Shown piece by piece: positions 36,542-47,230 of a stretch of DNA of 64,000 nt. Made by a program: the position numbers and the translations under genes. A model generated the notes under the pieces. That model was not told where the DNA came from and searched no databases. It was given only the letters and a program-made list of their open reading frames with translations. Each line of letters opens with the position of its first letter. Position 1 is the stretch's first letter. The stretch is taken from positions 1 through 64,000 of the forward strand of contig JAMQCK010000083.1 in the NCBI GenBank assembly GCA_024196135.1, written 5' to 3'. This DNA comes from Pleurotus ostreatus/Saccharomyces cerevisiae fusant. Taxonomy: Eukaryota; Opisthokonta.

Positions 36542-37083
36542 GGCGTGCAAGATGTGCAAGGAAGTGGAGAAGAGCAGAAAGGATAACGGGAAGAAGCGAG
36601 GGTATGCGAAGGCGGGCCAGAGAACGAGGCGCAGAAAAGATGCTGATGAGCGAGAACAAGGATGAGGATAACCTCTATCATCCTGGGTATATAAACCCCA
36701 GAGAGGACAAGGGACAAGCGCAAAGGGAAGATCGGCCATTGTGCTCGAAAGCTATCGCGTTGGCCCGCCGATATCTTGGGCTTTCCATTGCAACTTTAGA
36801 GCCCGAAAGGCCGCGCTGGTCAAGAGAAAGAGATAAAACAACCACTCAAAGCAAGGTACCCCGCGCAGAATAAAGGCCAGCCGACGATACCCGCAGCCGC
36901 GTGGTTGGGAATACAAAGGGCTGCGCCTCAACGCACCTCGTGGAATTCCATCTTGTCTGAAAGGGGTTGTGACCGTCAAAGTAGTTGCCGTGTGACATCT
37001 GTGATGATATTGTGATGACCGACGGCGATCAACCAACAGCTTCCGCGGTTCCAAATACGGCAGGTATTGTACCGGCCAATCCG
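36542..37083. other. Intergenic, no gene seen
   Basis: This spacer combines the 5' flank of the 202-aa gene and the 3' flank of the Trf4-like gene. A TATA-like GGGTATATAAACCCC sits about 150 nt upstream of the 202-aa start codon (near 36.69 kb). No further coding frame. Confidence 0.45.
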
Positions 37084-38690
37084 CTAGTAATAGTCATGGC
37101 GTGGGCGTTTGTAGGGAGGCGGTGGGCGGTCGTAGCTGCGGTATGGTGGGTGTCGGCCGCGCGGAGGCGATGGTGGCCGAGCTCGACGTGGTTGAGCATA
37201 TGGCTGGTGGTATTGTGGCGCAGCGTATGTTCGACCATAACCACCATCGTCAACGAGGTGGCGAAGGCTGACGCGTCTGTCGATGACCTAGACCCAAGTC
37301 AGTCACAATTATCGATTGTATCGCATATCCAATTACCTTCTGAGGGACTCCGATGAGAGCCCCGAGTATTGTCTCATCCTCCAGATTGGCCTCTTGGATT
37401 ATGGCCAAGCCGGCGGCAAAAGCATCGACTATCTGCGCGGTTCTCCCCGCAGAGCGAGCCACGTCATGTCCTGGATAATGTTGAGTTTCAAATCAGCGTC
37501 TTCCCGTACGCGCGTACCAGGCGTCACCGGGCACTTAATAACCAAACGGTTGGCCGCTTTCTCGAGGTCGCCGATCCATTCCTCGCCTTCCTCTTTCGGA
37601 TGGTACGCGCCTTCTTCTGGTGCGATGTACAGAGCCTCGTAGTCAAATACAGTCCCGTAGAACTCCATGAAGTCTTGCAACAATATGCCGAGCGATCGCT
37701 CTTCAAGCGGCGAGTTAATCAATGATTGCGGTCGGCCATGCGGATTATTCTATGCGAGATCAATAAAGGCTTCGCGCCGCGTCAGCGCAATCTCTACGCA
37801 CCTTCAGAAACGCCACAATTAGACACGTGAGGCCATATCCTCCGAGCCCCGACTTCGCCGCATTTCCGAGATCACGCTGCCCCAAAAAGCGCTTCAATAC
37901 GAACAATAGCGGCCTTAACGCGGGCATGGTCCTCAAAAATCGTTGCATAACCGGCACCCCGTTCAGCCCGTCGACGTTATTGACGCCGATGTCAACGTCG
38001 AATGGCCCGAACTCGGGGCGCGTGGTGAAGGTGATGATAGGCACGCGCGCCCACTTGTTGACGTTGAACTCGGAGACGATACCGCGCTGGCGTAAGCGTC
38101 TGCCGATGGCCCAGAGGGCATCAATGCTGGCGGGTTGCCCGGCCTGAGCAAGACGGGGGTTCTCGTTGACCATATCAAGGTCGCTGAGCGGAAACGAGGG
38201 TCAACAGGTGTTGCAGGTACAGCAATAGAAGCGAATATACCTCGTGGGGGTAACGATGCCTATAGCCGAGCTTCCAAATAATTGAAGCCGGCCAATACAG
38301 GGCAGGTCCCGCAGCGCGTTCGTTATGAGGGACTGCGTCCGAGACCGCGCCTCATTCTCCTGAGGCGTCGGCGCCATATATCGCTCATACGCGAGTATCT
38401 CGTAGTGCAATCTGGGAGTCATTCGTCAAGTCGAAGATGCGTGTAACATAAGAGGCTACCTACTTGTCCAATGCGCTCTCACAGCGCGAGAATTGGTCAC
38501 GGCAGAGGTCGAGCCACGGTGTGTACAGCATCTCTGGTGGGGGTGTTTCGCGCTTCCGTTTGCGTTGCCTCTTCCGCGAGTTGTCATTCGAAGGCCCGGC
38601 AGCCGCGTTGTGATCTAGAAGAAGTGGCGGGGAGCTTATGCGCTGCAAGAGCGACCGAGAGCTGGATGACGAGGGTCCGGCGCGAGACAT
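37084..38690 (-). CDS. Non-canonical poly(A) polymerase, Trf4/Cid14 type
   Basis: The exons join in frame to roughly 480 residues: 38690-38464, 38411-38241, 38183-37802, then two more and a C-terminal one ending at 37084. After a basic Ser/Arg-rich N-terminus comes TPWLDLCRDQF. The nucleotidyltransferase signature is LFGSSAIGIVTPTSDLDMV (GS...DLD), with the third carboxylate in FGPFDVDIGVNN. It is followed by the central-domain RPLLFVLKRFLGQRDLGNAAKSGLGGYGL (split here only by my reading) and the PAP-associated region with LGILLQDFMEFYG. Trf4-type enzymes add short A tails that mark nuclear RNAs for the exosome, as part of the TRAMP complex. The C-terminus is an RG/RP-rich tail (RRARPPSPPRGRHPPYRSYD), as in Trf4. 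The region after the catalytic core is shorter and more divergent than in the housekeeping Trf4, so this could be a paralog. Confidence 0.87.
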
Positions 38691-39324
38691 GGAGATAAGG
38701 GTGCAACGAAGATGATTCTGTTGGAAAAGAGTCACAATAAGACAAGGGAGCGCGTCCGGTACGCTGGTACACGCGTATGGCGGGGGCAGAAGGTGGCTGA
38801 GGTTGAAGTTGGATGTTGGGAATCAACGTGCGTCACGCCGGGGCATCGGGCCGAATTCGACCACGCGTCGCGCTAATATATTTGCGGGAGCTTTGCGTGC
38901 ACTGTGACTTGCTGGGGGACAAAACCTCAGAGCTTTGCATGCAATATGGTGCACATTCGTGATGCGTTTCTTGAAGGACTCAGACCTACTGGATGTAAAG
39001 GGCGGTTGGGATGAATTACCAACTTTCTTGAAGTCCGACATTGGAAGAGCTCTTTCACTGGTCCTGAATACACTCTCCGCTGCTGCTGAGCTTCAGATGA
39101 CCACATTATACCAGACCGGTGTATAGTTGGGTCTTGACACATCCCTGGCATTGCCCATACGACGGCCATAAAGAGGGGAATGTTCAGAAGTGTGAGAGTC
39201 ACGTGCCAGTTCGAATAGCCATCTTTGTGGCGTAACTGTACAGTCGAGCCACGAGTCTCGTGACGGGCCGGCAGCGCCTGTTCCTCGTCGAGTCCAGCGA
39301 CGAGCACAAGCCAAGTCCGTCATC
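38691..39324. promoter_or_regulatory. Divergent promoter region of Trf4-like gene and RPL28e
   Basis: The 634-bp spacer separates an RNA-surveillance gene (-) from a ribosomal protein gene (+). No coding exon was found. I could not pick out a confident TATA or ribosomal-gene motif. Confidence 0.5.
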
Positions 39325-40377
39325 ATGTCTAACGATCTCGAGTGGTTGCTTATCCGCGTCAGTATCCATCCCATGCACCGAATCCATCCCGCCGAATCTC
39401 CCTCTTCACCGAAATCCGACTTGGTCAGAACTCGTCTGACCCGCCCTGCAGAAGTACAACTCCTTCATTGTGAAGAAGGTCCCTGAGGGCCCGATCTTCT
39501 CCAAGGAGCCCGTGCGTTGCTTCGTTTCGCCCGCAAAGACAGACAGGATCATGACGGACCAGACGTAACAGGGCAACCTCACGAACGTCCACTCCTACAA
39601 GTACTCGGGCTTGGCCAACTCCAAGGTGCGTTTACCTCAACCTCCCACTCGTGCTCACTTGGACTCACCTAACACCCACTCTGCAGGCCATCGATGTCTC
39701 GGACTCCCCCAACGGCATCAAGATCACCACCCGCAAGGTGAAGGCCGCGCCGAGCAAGGTCGCGTCCGCGCGCTCGACCACCACCATCCGCCCGCGCTCC
39801 GGCCCGCGCCGTGCCCTCGGCATCGCCGCCAGCCCCGCGAAGCGCGGCTACCGCCCAGACCTCCGCCCCGTACGTCCCATCCCCTCATCCGCGAGGATCT
39901 GCCTTGCTTTGTATTCCTCTTCCTTCCTCATCCTTCACACACATCCCTCTGCTCCATCCTTCCCAAAACAAAACGCACTCTCGTTAGAACCCACTGGAGA
40001 CACTGCAAAGTGCATGAAGGCTGGGCGTGGACACGTTTGCAATATCAAGATCCTGTCGAGGCCGATCAAACCTCGGCGGGTGCTCGCCATGTCGCTATCG
40101 GGGTCCGTTCGGTGCACCACGCGGCCGTCCGACTCTTTGGCGTTGACATTCTTTCACCCTTTTCACCATCCCTTTGTGGTTATCATCGTGTTACCGTTTT
40201 CATTGTGTTACCGTCCTTCCAATCCTGCTCCTTGCGCGCACGGATAGACGCTGACCACACCTTTCATAGGCCGTTCTCGCCCGCACCTCCGCCCTCCTCG
40301 CCGCCCAAAAGGAGCCCAAGCCTTCACCCCCGAAGAAGACTCGCGGCAAGAAGAAGGCCGTGGCTGAGTCCGCTTGA
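39325..40377 (+). CDS. RPL28: 60S ribosomal protein L28e
   Basis: Exons 39325-39357, 39452-39511, 39572-39625, 39687-39869 and 40270-40377 join in frame to 145 residues, the usual size for L28e/eL28. Family hallmarks are the start MSNDLEWLLIRKYNSFIVKK, then GNLTNVHSYKYSGLANSKAI, ITTRKVKAAPSKVASARST and the basic end KKTRGKKKAVAES. It is a structural component of the cytosolic large subunit (absent from budding yeast). The last intron is 400 nt, far longer than the others in this window (50-95 nt), and might host a small RNA. The gene is convergent with the small basic-protein gene. Confidence 0.95.
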
Positions 40378-40598
40378 GCGAGTTCGCCGTTGATCTTGTT
40401 GTATGCTACCCATGTATTTCGCCCATGCTCTCTATGCAGACCCATGCACGCGCCGCATTGACACGCATATTCTTCCTGCACACGAAATCCAGCTTCAAGA
40501 CGATTGTGGTGGCTATAAGTACAAGTACAGGGTATTGGGCTTTGCGTTACTATTCCTTTCTTCCATTGTTCGTGTGCTATCCGTCCTTCGGTATCTTC

Positions 40599-41047
40599 TC
40601 ACATAGCCATCTTGCTCGCGGGCTGCGCGATGCGCGCGCCCGTCGCAAAGGCCCCAGCATTCCTCGGCATGGCGTTCATCGCCTGCTTCGCATTCCAGCG
40701 CGGCTGCTCGAAGTGACGCTCCTGCCTCGCCTTCTTGGGCACCTCATCGTGCCGAGGATGCTCCTGCTGCTGTTCGTGATTGGGCGTCGGACGAGGGTAG
40801 TCGTCGACGACGGGTTCCGCGACTTCGGGTACCTCCGTGCGCGGTCTGGATGGTGATGGTGAGTCAGAGGGAACTTCGGTCCGTGTCTGCAAGATGCTCA
40901 CGCTGTGGATGCTGGCTTCGGTCTCCTGCTCATGAAGTGGCGCTGTCCGCCGACTTTGACTGCACGGGCGTCAGTCTGAGGCTGATATGCCTCACTCGCG
41001 AACTCACCAGCCGCCGCGGGGTGCTTCATCTCCTGGTTGTTCGCCAT
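40599..41047 (-). CDS. Small basic protein, 114 aa, possibly DAP-like
   Basis: Exons 41047-41008, 40959-40902 and 40845-40599 join in frame to 114 residues. The start MANNQEMKHPAAAVKVGGQR recalls, from memory, the HPPAVKAGG start of animal death-associated protein (DAP/DAPL1), a small ribosome-binding factor; the match is short and only suggestive. The rest is polar and probably disordered: an acidic patch (VPEVAEPVVDDYPRP), QQQEHPRHDE, then ARQERHFEQPRWNAKQAMNA and a Met/Ala-rich end. No membrane segment. It is divergent from the first MYND gene and convergent with RPL28e. Confidence 0.7.
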
Positions 41048-41533
41048 GATGTCCGGGTTCGTGCGCGCGGTCAAAGTTCTCGTCGCGGTGGATGATGCTC
41101 GTATGCGCGTCGGATGTGGTCAAGGGTGGTCAATGCGTCTCCGAGACCTACGTCTGCCCTTATATCATGCCCGGGGTGGGGCCGCGACGACTAACGATCG
41201 TGACACGGGACTTCGCGTCTCGCCTGCTCGGCGGTCAGGTGGTCCCGCTGGGGCTGGACCGCGAGACTCGCCACCGTCCGGCGAGCGCGTCGCGGCTGGT
41301 GGAGGTATGGCTGGACGAAGGAGTTGACTGCGTAGCAATCGTGGATGTAGTCCGTCGAGGACAGGTTTCTGGTGAGTCGCAAATCTAGCTGCACGCAACG
41401 CCTTTTATGCGGATCACTAACATAACCACTTTGTGGCCGTTCGGTCAACGTGGGTTCGGCGCTTCTCATGTATGCTTCTTTCGCCTCTTGATTCCTGCGT
41501 TGACGAGGCCATTCTCCGACCGGTCATCCCGCT
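41048..41533. promoter_or_regulatory. Divergent spacer, basic-protein gene and MYND gene A
   Basis: 486 bp between divergent start codons. The short frames here lack coding support, and no clear motif was recognised. Confidence 0.4.
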
Positions 41534-43529
41534 ATGCCATTCTTTAGACCCCACGGGTGGTGGTATTGCATAGATGCGACGACGATGTTGGACCTCCACG
41601 CGCGTCTCAGCCGTCCAACCATCGGCTTCAAACACCTTCTCATCGACCCCACGACGATCGACGACCACAACTGGGAGCTCAATTCACCTGAGGTTCGCAG
41701 CGTGGCCCGCGAGCTGGAGTATCTGGCAGATGCCGTGAAGATCCAAGTTCAACCAGGGCTGCCATTGGAGGCACTCCAGATATTCGAAGAAGCCTACAAC
41801 CGCTGCATGGTTGCCCTCTGGCCCACGCTCATTCTCTGGCTCGACTTCCTGCATCCGATGCACCACAAGGGCACGCCTCGCCACGCCGACGTACCAATGG
41901 AGCCTCTCGCCGGCGCTATGTACTCGATTTTCGTGGCCGGTGGCGCCAAGATGGCTGCGCTTCGCGCCCAAACCCCGCACCTCTACCGCCTGCTGTTTGA
42001 CTTGTGGCTACGCGCCGACGAATATCTCCTGTACGAAGACGATCGCTACGCCGTCATGAGCATCCTCATCTCCGCCGCGCAGTCGGCGATGCCGATATGG
42101 AGCGAACGCGTGAAGGGCTTGATGGAGGATGGTGCTGACGAGCCTGACATCAAAGGACGTGACTTCGACAGCTTGATGGCCGCCAGCCGCCATCCGGAGG
42201 GTACTACCGCTCTTCTCTCTGCGGCGCAGAATCGTCCTCGCCATGTATATCGTATGGTGGTCACATTGTTCATATCGCTGGCCACCCAGGCTGTTGCGCG
42301 TCCCGACGACAGGGCCATCAACAGCGCTCTGAAGCACCAGATCGATGCAGTCTGCCAGCTTGCCGAAGAATCCTTGCCTTTGAGCGCACACTCGCGGAGC
42401 ACCATCAACGCTCTCGTCCACATCTTGCGTAAACTTCAGGACTTCCGCATCAAAGGTGACCCCGCGATCGGGGTGGTCCACCTGCTCGCGACCATCTGGC
42501 GCTCATGCAAGGATGGGCGTTCTATCGCGTGGGCGATAGAGTACGGTGTGCTCCCAGTTATGCGCCATGTTCAGTATACCGTGGACATTCACAAACGTCT
42601 CGTCGACGACGCGATCTGGTTCGTCGCCGAAAGCACCTTCCATCTGCGCGTGGCGCGCGCGTTTGCTACCGAGGATCGCGCCTTTTCCTTTCGTTGCGCG
42701 GACTATATGCATCCGCGCTTGATCGCCACTACGCGTCAGAGGATCTCGGAACGCGTGAGGTCCGCGTCCCACATATATACCAAGGACGTGTGCTCTAATC
42801 AGACCGTGAGTGAACAGCAAGCATCGCCGTCAATCCTGCTTAACCTCAATGACAGTGCACCCATCAGAAGGCCGAACGCAAAGTCCGCCGTTGTCCATGC
42901 CTCAACGCCGGATACTGCTCGAAGGAGTGCCAACGCGCCGATTGGCCCGAGCACAGGCATATATGCAACAACAGCCGCGTGCACGTCGATCACATGCGTA
43001 GCCTGGGTGTCTCTATACTATGTGAGTTCAGACCTATTGCGCGCCTTCGCATATATTGACAGTTTTACTCATGCAAGCAAAGCGCCGTCTCATGGACGTG
43101 TACTTCATCGGCGTCTGCGCCAGGGAGTTCCTCTTCGCGAACGGTTCTAAGGTCATGAAGAGCATCGACGACTTTCTGCAGAACACGCCACCCATGAGGT
43201 CCGCCCATGCCATCATCCTCAAGGTCGACGTCGCGCGCGTGCATTGCGAGTACTCACTCTCTGTCGCCCCCCGACCCCTGTCGCACGACAACTCCAGCAC
43301 GCCTCTGGGCACCGGAGCCACTGGCGACGAGCCGGGCGACGTCGCACGCTGTACGCCATTAGGTTATTGGCGCTACGAGTTTCCCGACGATCCCCCGGGC
43401 ACGGCGAACAGGGAGACGCCTGTGCATATCATCGCCAAGGTGCCATATTCGGAGAGCGGCGAAGTAATACATGTCATGGCTGTAGGTCTTGCGTCGTTGA
43501 GGCTTTCTGTTGGCATGCGCGAGAGATGA
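41534..43529 (+). CDS. MYND-type zinc finger protein, paralog A
   Basis: Exons 41534-42805, 42868-43021 and 43063-43529 join in frame to about 630 residues. The long first exon is helical, with FKHLLIDPTTID, MVALWPTLILWLDFLHPMHH and GRSIAWAIEYGVLPVMRHV. The finger is encoded by exon 2: RRCPCLNAGYCSKECQRADW followed by PEHRHIC. The second zinc pair is C-P-C rather than C-x2-C, and only one Cys of the first pair is evident (VCSNQ at the exon border), so the finger is atypical. The C-terminal exon has MDVYFIGVCAREFLFANG. MYND modules usually bind Pro-rich peptides of transcriptional regulators; large MYND families with helical N-termini are frequent in Agaricomycetes and uncharacterised. It is followed in tandem, 206 bp downstream, by paralog B. 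The start could also be the ATG of MLDLHARL about 50 nt further in. Confidence 0.83.
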
Positions 43530-43735
43530 GGGCAGGAGGATTCGAGTCCATCGATGTTGCTTCGGATTCAAAACCTCTTTAATTATTCCCAGACGTAACG
43601 CCTGGCTTAACGGCTAAGGCGCGCTAACAGCGATTCTGCGCTAGTCTTCTTCGAGATTAGGCCCTCTACGCCCAAATTTTCATCTGCTTTGCTACTTTAC
43701 TTCCTCCGTTGACGAGATCGACGTAGCACCCAGCC

Positions 43736-45772
43736 ATGCCCGCCACTCGATCCTCCGTATCATTGCAGTCCGCGAATCTGACGAACCTGAAGATTGTTAG
43801 GGCGCGCCTCCGCAAGCCAGCTTCCTTCAAGCATCTGCTGATTGACCCTTTCACGCTCGACCCGCACCATATGGAACTCGCTTCCCCCGAGGTTCATGGC
43901 GCCATCGAGGAGCTGGGGCTTCTGGATGTTGCTGTGAAGCTGCAGTATGCATTCAACCCGGACGTACGGAACGAGGTCGATCAGGCGTTCTACGATGCGT
44001 ACGAGAAGTGTATGCGCACCCTCTGGCCGACTTTCATCCTCTGGCTCGACTTCCTCCACCCGATGCGCCACAAGGGCACGCGCAGCTTCGAGGACGTCCC
44101 ACTGGGCGTACTGATCGACGTCATGTACTCGATCTTCGTATCGAAGGGCTCCAAAGTCGCTGCTCTACGCGCGCATACTCCGCGCCTCTACGAGCTGCTG
44201 TTCAAGCTGTGGCTGCGCTTGGACAAGTACTGCACGCCAGAGGCGGACTACTGCGGGCTCATCGAGACACTCACATGCACCATTCGGTCAGCGATAGAAC
44301 TCGACGAGAAGCGCGCGACGCTCGCGGCTCAGACCGGGAGCGAGCACGCGCTGAAGAAGGAGCTTAATGCTTTCATTTCCGCCCACCTGACCCCTCATTT
44401 TGCTCCTGCCGCCCTCTGCGCGGCGGGGGGCCGTCTTCGTGATGTCTATCGCCTCTCGTTGAAGCAGACTGAACTTCTAGTCAGGGCTGTTTTCATCCGA
44501 CCCGATGACATCGCCATACGGAGTGCTTTGAGCGGGCAGATAGATACTATCAGTCAACTCGCCGAGGGCGCACTTGTCTCTACCTCTCATGCACAAAGCA
44601 CCGTTGCCTCGCTGGTCGGCATCCTGCGCGCTCTGCGAGGCCTACAGGGCGGTGAAGGGCACGCCATCCGCGTTGTCCATGTCCTGTCCAGCATCTGGCA
44701 GGATTGCGATGACGGGCGTTCCATCGCTTGGGCTGTGGAGAAGGATGTGGTTGCGGTCCTGATCGCTTTCTACGAAAAGACCATCGAGCTTCAGCACAAA
44801 CCGCTCATCGACGCAGCGCTTCGCATCGTCGCTCAGAGTACTTACCAGCTACGAGTCGCGCGCGCTTTCTCGACTAGCGACCTAAACCTCTCCTTTCGCG
44901 GCGCTGGCTTCGTACACTCTGATATGCTTGCTGCTGTCGATCTATGGATCACGGACCGCGCGAAGCTCGCACAAAGGACATATAGGCGAGGTTGCTTCTA
45001 CTCTGGTGTGAGTACTTTCCTCTGTATACCTGCCCAATTCTGAAGTCACCCTCTTGAGTGCGACGGTCAGCAATCCGCTGATAAAGTCACGGTGCGGCGC
45101 TGCCCCTGCCTGGGTGTGAGCTACTGCTCGAAGGAGTGTCAGCGCGGCGATTGGCAGACGCACAAGGCGCAGTGCTTGCGGCACAGTAACATACACTACA
45201 TGCGACTCATGTGTGCCGACATGTTGGGTGAGACGAGTTCATCCGTATTATCCTATTTTGCTGACTTGACGTTTACAGATGAGTATTCTCTTCCTGACGC
45301 ACACTTCATCTCCGTCTGCGCGCAGGAATATCTCGCAGCGAATATCACGTCCATCGTCAGGTCCATCCAGCGCTTGTTGGAGAACTGTCCGCCGATGAAG
45401 CACGCGCCGAACATCAGCATCATGATCAACGTGGCACGACTATTCTGCGCGTACCATGTGCTTGCAGACGAGCAGGTCTCCGACTCCAGCGACGGCGAGC
45501 CGGATAACGCGATGAGCAGGGAGGAGAAATTACAGCTAGGGGTGGCGGCCATCAAGAACGACGAGATCAGGTCTTCATACACCTGCATGCGCACGACAAC
45601 CGGAAGCGGTGGCGGCGTGTATGTGTATAAGGATCGTCGCCAGATTCAGACGGACCCGCCAATTCTGGTCGTGGCTATCGCAGGCGGCAAATTCCTTCAC
45701 GTCACTGCGTCCAATCTCTCAATTTTGGAGGCACTTGCCAAGGGCAAAGGCGGCGAGGTGGCAGGGGCCTAA
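43736..45772 (+). CDS. MYND-type zinc finger protein, paralog B
   Basis: Exons 43736-45007, 45071-45227 and 45279-45772 join in frame to about 640 residues. Exon 1 is 1,272 nt, the same length as in paralog A, and introns sit at equivalent points, so the pair arose by tandem duplication. Matching blocks are FKHLLIDPFTLD, TLWPTFILWLDFLHPMRHKG, GRSIAWAVEKDVVAVLIAF and the finger RRCPCLGVSYCSKECQRGDW then QTHKAQC. As in A, the second pair is C-P-C and the first pair is incomplete (GCFYS). The C-terminal exon (HFISVCAQEYLAANI) is acidic near its middle. Protein divergence from A is large, so the duplication is old or the genes evolve fast. Confidence 0.85.
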
Positions 45773-46109
45773 CTGGAGTCCGGCTGTCGTGCCAAATCCA
45801 TCGCTTGAATCTTCTGAGAGAAGGGTAGGGATACGTACAGTATCTTGAACTGTATGTCGAATGTCGTATACATTTGTTCACAGCGCGGAGAGCTCAGTGG
45901 ACCGGTAATGCGGTCGCTCCTACCCCGCTTCTTTGTCAATACCAGGAAGTGCCAACGGACTTCCGGACCGCTGGTAAACAAGAGTTCGAGGACTGTCGTT
46001 CGCCATTCATACCAGTGAGGAGACTCGGGCACTGCAGCCTAAGTATCACGGGGTTGTGTGGGCATGAAAAAGGTATCTTGTGTGCGCAGGTATAATTCAG
46101 TCGCATGTA
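45773..46109. other. Convergent spacer, no gene
   Basis: 3' flanks of MYND gene B (+) and of the hypothetical gene at 46.1 kb (-). Nothing else seen. Confidence 0.45.
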
Positions 46110-46757
46110 TCAGTTCCATCCGACATCCAAGCAACGTGTCGAGCAATGAGGCGGAGGATTGTTGCAGTGCAGTAATCCGATAGTATCGCTGGACAGCGAT
46201 ATGCCCTCAGCAGATGAAATGCTACAAAACACATGTCAGCAAGAACTGGATGGCGTAAGTGCAAGCAAACACACCTTAGAATGATTGTAGATGATAAGGC
46301 CAGGATCTACGCAAGCGCCCAGCAGCGTCCGGAATTCGGCAACCAATTCCAGCTCCGCGGTGTATGCATCCTCCTTGCGCCCCGATCTCATCAGCCAGAT
46401 CAGCCACCTTTCCTCTCCAGCTAGGATTTCCCTCTTTAACCCATTGCCCCACGTTATTCCACTTTTTTCCTTGATGTACGCGAGGTACTTGTCGAGTGTA
46501 GCTGTCATGGTCGCTTCCGCCTTGCCGCTCTTCTCCATGCTCTCGTATAGCAGCCTCGGAGACATGAAGTAGCCAAGATAGTAGGTGGGTCGATATTGGA
46601 TGTAGCAGTGCTTGATACTCTTGTCCTGGAGTTTGACATGGTCCGGGATGACGTCTTGGACTGTGATCGTGACTTCGCGCAATTTCTGCTTCCCAGATGC
46701 CACAGCATCGCCGAGAGTAACAGGGGAGACGCTGGTTTGCGTGGCCTTGGATGTCAT
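46110..46757 (-). CDS. Hypothetical protein, about 192 aa
   Basis: Exon 1 (46757-46275) encodes 161 residues from MTSKATQTSVSPVTL. It contains TITVQDVIPDHVKLQDKSIK, YIQYRPTYYLGYFMSPRLLY and helical segments ending in TAELELVAEFRTLLGACVDP. A 69-nt intron with a GTGTGT donor and TGAG acceptor leads in frame to a short second exon with many Cys (LLHCNNPPPHCSTRC). If the intron is not removed, the protein ends 13 codons later at 46236. The sequence is protein-like (balanced, no low complexity), but I recognise no domain. Confidence 0.55.
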
Positions 46758-47230
46758 GATCAACGGGCGAGCAAAGAGTGGTAAGGCTGATGATGGTAGA
46801 ATGCAAGAGCTGGATCAACTACGCGACGCGACTCGTGCGCGCATACTCGTGGCAATCACGTGCATAGCATCCGGGCCTCCATTGCTCTACCACGTGTGTA
46901 TGTCGATTTGAACGCGGCCACTGTTCGAGGCGGACATCGGTACCGGTATATTACTCTGTTCCGTAATGCCATCTCACAATTCCGGCATTTATACACGGGA
47001 TCGACCGCCGATACCTTACCATTGCATGAGTGCCTCCATTCACCCTCTCGTCTGATGTGTTCGTTGTCTCAAATGATGAGGAAGGAAGAGACTCTGTAGT
47101 CATCGGGCTCAGTACTCACGAGCGCGCACTATCGAGAGGTTAAGCGTATAAAGTATCACTTCTAACTCGAGCTTTATGCAAGAAATCTCCCGCTCGTCTC
47201 TTCTAAGAGAAGCTCGTAATCGGGTTGGAA
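46758..47230. other. Intergenic, no gene seen
   Basis: 5' flank of the hypothetical gene and 3' flank of the aldolase-family gene, both on the minus strand. No coding support. Confidence 0.45.

Noticed and set aside
43600..43675. tRNA-like sequ​ence with A-box- and B-box-like words between the MYND genes
   Set aside because: The T-loop candidate TTCGAGA has no pairing stem and the anticodon arm does not form a 5-bp/7-nt hairpin, so no cloverleaf is possible.
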